Source: CAYZEZ01 sp964477295
Lineage (GTDB): Bacteria > Bacteroidota > Bacteroidia > Bacteroidales > SM23-62
Assembly: GCA_964477295.1 (NCBI GenBank)
Contig: CAYZEZ010000253.1
Coordinates: forward strand, 1-6,898
DNA length: 6,898 nt
Direction of reading: 5' to 3'
A program made the translations under genes and the position numbers. Below, one piece after another: positions 6,892 through 6,898 of this stretch (position 1 is the stretch's first letter; every line of letters starts with the position of its first letter). A model generated the notes under the pieces. The model did not search any database. It was not told the origin of the DNA and was given only the letters and a program-made list of their open reading frames with translations.

Positions 6892-6898
6892 TGGTTTC

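Noticed and set aside
6888..6898. Possible 3' end of mreC overlapping mreD as ATGA
   Set aside because: The order mreC-mreD makes it plausible, but only two upstream codons are visible, and another frame also stops nearby (TAA at 6886-6884).

Overview
The window reads as a piece of a Bacteroidota chromosome. Evidence for this is the gene order mreD-mrdA-rodA with the Bacteroidota style of MreD (GMHSTATVLMAFLRPYVL), the scarcity of Shine-Dalgarno sites, A/T-rich leaders, and a perfect TAnnTTTG -7 promoter element upstream of the leftmost gene. Assignment below phylum level is not possible from what is visible. No rRNA, tRNA, CRISPR array, insertion sequence or phage gene is seen.

Layout, left to right. 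Positions 1-749 (minus) hold the N-terminal part of a COG2403-type P-loop protein related to archaeal cyclic 2,3-diphosphoglycerate synthetase; it runs off the left edge. A 270-base divergent intergenic region (750-1019) separates it from an acyl-carrier-protein phosphodiesterase-like gene (1020-1616, plus). That gene converges on a divergent KamA-family radical SAM gene (1625-2989, minus), and the two stop codons sit in the mirror-image arms of one 16-bp palindrome. After a 154-base gap comes rodA (3144-4568, minus), then mrdA/PBP2 (4565-6385) and mreD (6385-6891). All three are on the minus strand and are joined by 4-nt and 1-nt overlaps.

How the genes work together. mreD, mrdA and rodA form one translationally coupled unit that encodes the membrane core of the elongasome: RodA is the SEDS glycosyltransferase, PBP2 the partner transpeptidase and MreD the scaffold protein. 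mreC, and probably mreB, should lie just beyond the right edge. The KamA-family gene is on the same strand downstream of rodA but across a gap with a possible weak terminator, so co-transcription is uncertain. The ACP phosphodiesterase-like and COG2403 genes look like independent housekeeping or metabolic genes.

I did not find a clear new multi-gene system. The points most worth a second look are: the KamA-family protein, which seems to lack one substrate-lysine aspartate and the C-terminal zinc cysteines of true lysine 2,3-aminomutase; the shared-stop palindrome; a roughly 95-residue membrane insertion in RodA; a probable Cys/His metal site in PBP2; and the bacterial COG2403 protein of unknown role.
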